Assembly (NCBI RefSeq): GCF_001039355.2
Contig: NW_019775703.1
Location: 12,444 to 76,443 of the forward strand
DNA: 64,000 nucleotides
Direction of reading: 5' to 3'
Origin: Lingula anatina
Taxonomy: Eukaryota; Brachiopoda; Lingulata; Lingulida; Lingulidae
Below are positions 62,509 through 64,000 of this stretch, piece by piece. A model generated the notes under the pieces. The model worked only from the letters and a program-made list of their open reading frames with translations. It was not told the origin of the DNA and did not search any database. How positions within the stretch are numbered: position 1 is the stretch's first letter; each line of letters begins with the position of its first letter. A program made the position numbers and the translations under genes.

Positions 62509-64000
62509 TCACCCAGAGGATTGGGAGGGTTCTTTTTCTAGCAATGAATCGGCTTTTGTCTGCTGGCCTCCACCTTCCTCCGCATTCTTTGCAGCTTTTA
62601 GCATCCCGATAATCTTATTTGGTTGCTTAGTCAGGGACAAAAGAGAGTTCCCACTGGGGCGACGGGTTGAGGCCTTCTCCGTTAATTTTGAGTTATGGGC
62701 CATAATTGCCCAAGCCATGTCCTTGTGTCCCGCTTCAGTCGCCACCTGAAGAGGAGTCAACCCTGCAGTAGTCTTAAAATACGGCTGCGAGCCATTGCTT
62801 ATCAGGGTGATAGCACATTGCTTATGACCATTGGCGCACGCTTCGTGGAGCGGTGTATAGTCATCCACACGGTAGGCGTTGATTTTGGCGCCGGCGCGAA
62901 TCAGAACGAGGGCAGCGTCAGAGTGGCCGTTCATGCCACAGGCGTGGAGGGGTGTTCTCCTCGTATCTTTTTCTCTGACATCGATGCTCGCTCCGTAGGC
63001 CAGCAGTGTGCTGATCACAGCGGCATGCCCACTTCTGGCAGCAACATACAGCGGTGTTCTATATTCCGGATCGGCCAGGTGCACGTTTGCTTTAGTTGTG
63101 ACCAGATATTTCACCATTTTCAGGTAGCCAAGATCACAGGCGTGATGCAATGGGCCCCAACCGTTCTCATCCTGGGTATTGACGTCGATGCCCTTGGGTA
63201 TACTTAACACCTCTTTGACAACCTCGACCAAGTTGGCTTTCACAGCGCGGAAAAGGGACTGGTACAGGAGATCCTTCTTAATCACCAGGTCGGCTAACTG
63301 GGTACCAGCGCAAATTAAATTTAGTGACTGCTCATCCATATCTTTTTCAAGTGTCATTTTCAGGGCGACAAGACCTTGGTCTGATTTAGTATTAACATTG
63401 GCCCCAGCGTCGATCAGTATGAGAACCAACTTAAGATCACGCCTGTTCAAAGCGATCTTCAAAGGTGTTCCCTTTTTGGATTTCGCATGAACGTTTGCCC
63501 CCGCGTTTAGAAGGATATCAACAACTTCATATCTGTTTGGACTTTCAGATGCGCATGCAGCATGGAGCGGGCTTGTTCCGGCAGTGTTCTGCTTGTTAAT
63601 CTCGGCAAACCCTTCAAGAAGAAGTTTCACTATGGGAATGTCCCCACGAGAGGAAGCGATAATGAGAGGAGTTGTGCCGCTATCCCCATGTCCGTCCACG
63701 CTTGCACCTCTGGCCATAAGAAGCTTTGCCATCTCAAGATTGCCTAACTCTACGGCTATATGCAGCGCCATCTGTCCTTTCCTTATGAGATTGGGTTTTG
63801 CTCCCTTGGAAAGCAACAACTCTACGCAGTCTAAGAACTGGAGCGAGGCTGCTACATGGATCGCGGTACCGTCCTTGCTGTCTTTGGCATTGGGACTTGC
63901 CTTGTGTTTCAGAAGCAGTGTCATTGCATCCAGATCACGCAGTTCTGTTGCCACGTGTAAGGCTGTTTTACCTTTGCCATCAAGGATGTTAGGATTGGCT
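62509..64000 (-). CDS. Ankyrin-repeat protein, 3' (C-terminal) part
   Basis: One uninterrupted frame runs from the window edge to TGA at 62509-62511, about 496 codons; the start and probably upstream exons lie beyond 64000. About eleven ankyrin repeats are visible, many with the classic TPLHxAxxxGH and LLxxGAxxN signatures (TALHVATE, TSPLHAACASE, TPLYVAARSGH, TPLHACGMNGH, TPLHEACANGH). One or two central repeats are degenerate. The C-terminal 60 or so residues are non-repeat, Lys/Gln/Ser-rich and end QSSG. Such stacks bind proteins; no catalytic domain is visible, so the partner and role cannot be stated. There is no intron in the visible part. Confidence 0.9.
   Translation of the reverse strand, partial: ANPNILDGKGKTALHVATELRDLDAMTLLLKHKASPNAKDSKDGTAIHVAASLQFLDCVELLLSKGAKPNLIRKGQMALHIAVELGNLEMAKLLMARGASVDGHGDSGTTPLIIASSRGDIPIVKLLLEGFAEINKQNTAGTSPLHAACASESPNRYEVVDILLNAGANVHAKSKKGTPLKIALNRRDLKLVLILIDAGANVNTKSDQGLVALKMTLEKDMDEQSLNLICAGTQLADLVIKKDLLYQSLFRAVKANLVEVVKEVLSIPKGIDVNTQDENGWGPLHHACDLGYLKMVKYLVTTKANVHLADPEYRTPLYVAARSGHAAVISTLLAYGASIDVREKDTRRTPLHACGMNGHSDAALVLIRAGAKINAYRVDDYTPLHEACANGHKQCAITLISNGSQPYFKTTAGLTPLQVATEAGHKDMAWAIMAHNSKLTEKASTRRPSGNSLLSLTKQPNKIIGMLKAAKNAEEGGGQQTKADSLLEKEPSQSSG

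Noticed and set aside
62695-63490. Plus-strand frames of 170 and 103 codons opposite the ankyrin gene
   Set aside because: The minus strand has clear ankyrin repeats throughout; the plus frames are shadows without domains.

Overview
This window is intron-rich animal DNA. It is AT-rich outside exons, full of microsatellites and small inverted-repeat elements, and has GT-AG introns, polyadenylation signals and no operon-like packing. The gene content is a tandem family of transmembrane collagen/EGF genes, two rolling-stone-like membrane genes and an ankyrin-repeat gene. It suggests a lophotrochozoan invertebrate. A brachiopod such as Lingula is my best guess, because lineage-specific shell-matrix collagens carrying EGF domains are reported from that genome. 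A mollusc is not excluded.

Layout. 1-1132: last two exons of collagen gene A (5' part outside the window). 3113-13098: collagen gene B, 19 exons. 16311-31449: collagen gene C, 21 exons. 35560-49942: collagen gene D, 22 exons. All are on the + strand and share one plan: signal peptide, short Cys-pair domain, long Gly-X-Y collagen region, EGF-like modules, one transmembrane helix, short cytoplasmic tail. This is type I topology, opposite to the known vertebrate membrane collagens. Every internal intron is phase 1 and splits a codon after its first base. 51372-54703 and 58637-60182: two tandem rolling-stone-like multipass membrane genes with identical two-exon structure. 62509-64000 (minus strand): 3' end of an ankyrin-repeat gene running off the window.

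History readable in the sequence. About 11.9-30.3 kb and about 30.3-49.57 kb are two copies of one segmental tandem duplication. Its breakpoints fall inside introns, so gene C is a chimera: its body is D-like, while its last two EGF exons, transmembrane exon and 3' flank are copied from B. After the duplication C lost exons by clean intron-to-intron deletions (the two 375-base collagen exons and one 207-base exon) and gained a stop codon in its cytoplasmic tail. D keeps an internal duplication of a four-exon collagen cassette (135-207-375-135 bases, twice). B has a one-base frameshift in its first EGF exon, so it may be decaying, may make a secreted form, or may carry an assembly error. Presence or absence of small inverted-repeat elements between copies gives a relative time order.

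Working together. A-D probably encode related chains that could form homo- or heterotrimeric cell-surface collagens. C and D carry an RRRR furin-type site that could release the ectodomain into the matrix; B and A lack it. The rolling-stone-like and ankyrin genes are neighbours with no visible functional link to the collagens. No tRNA, rRNA or CRISPR array was seen.
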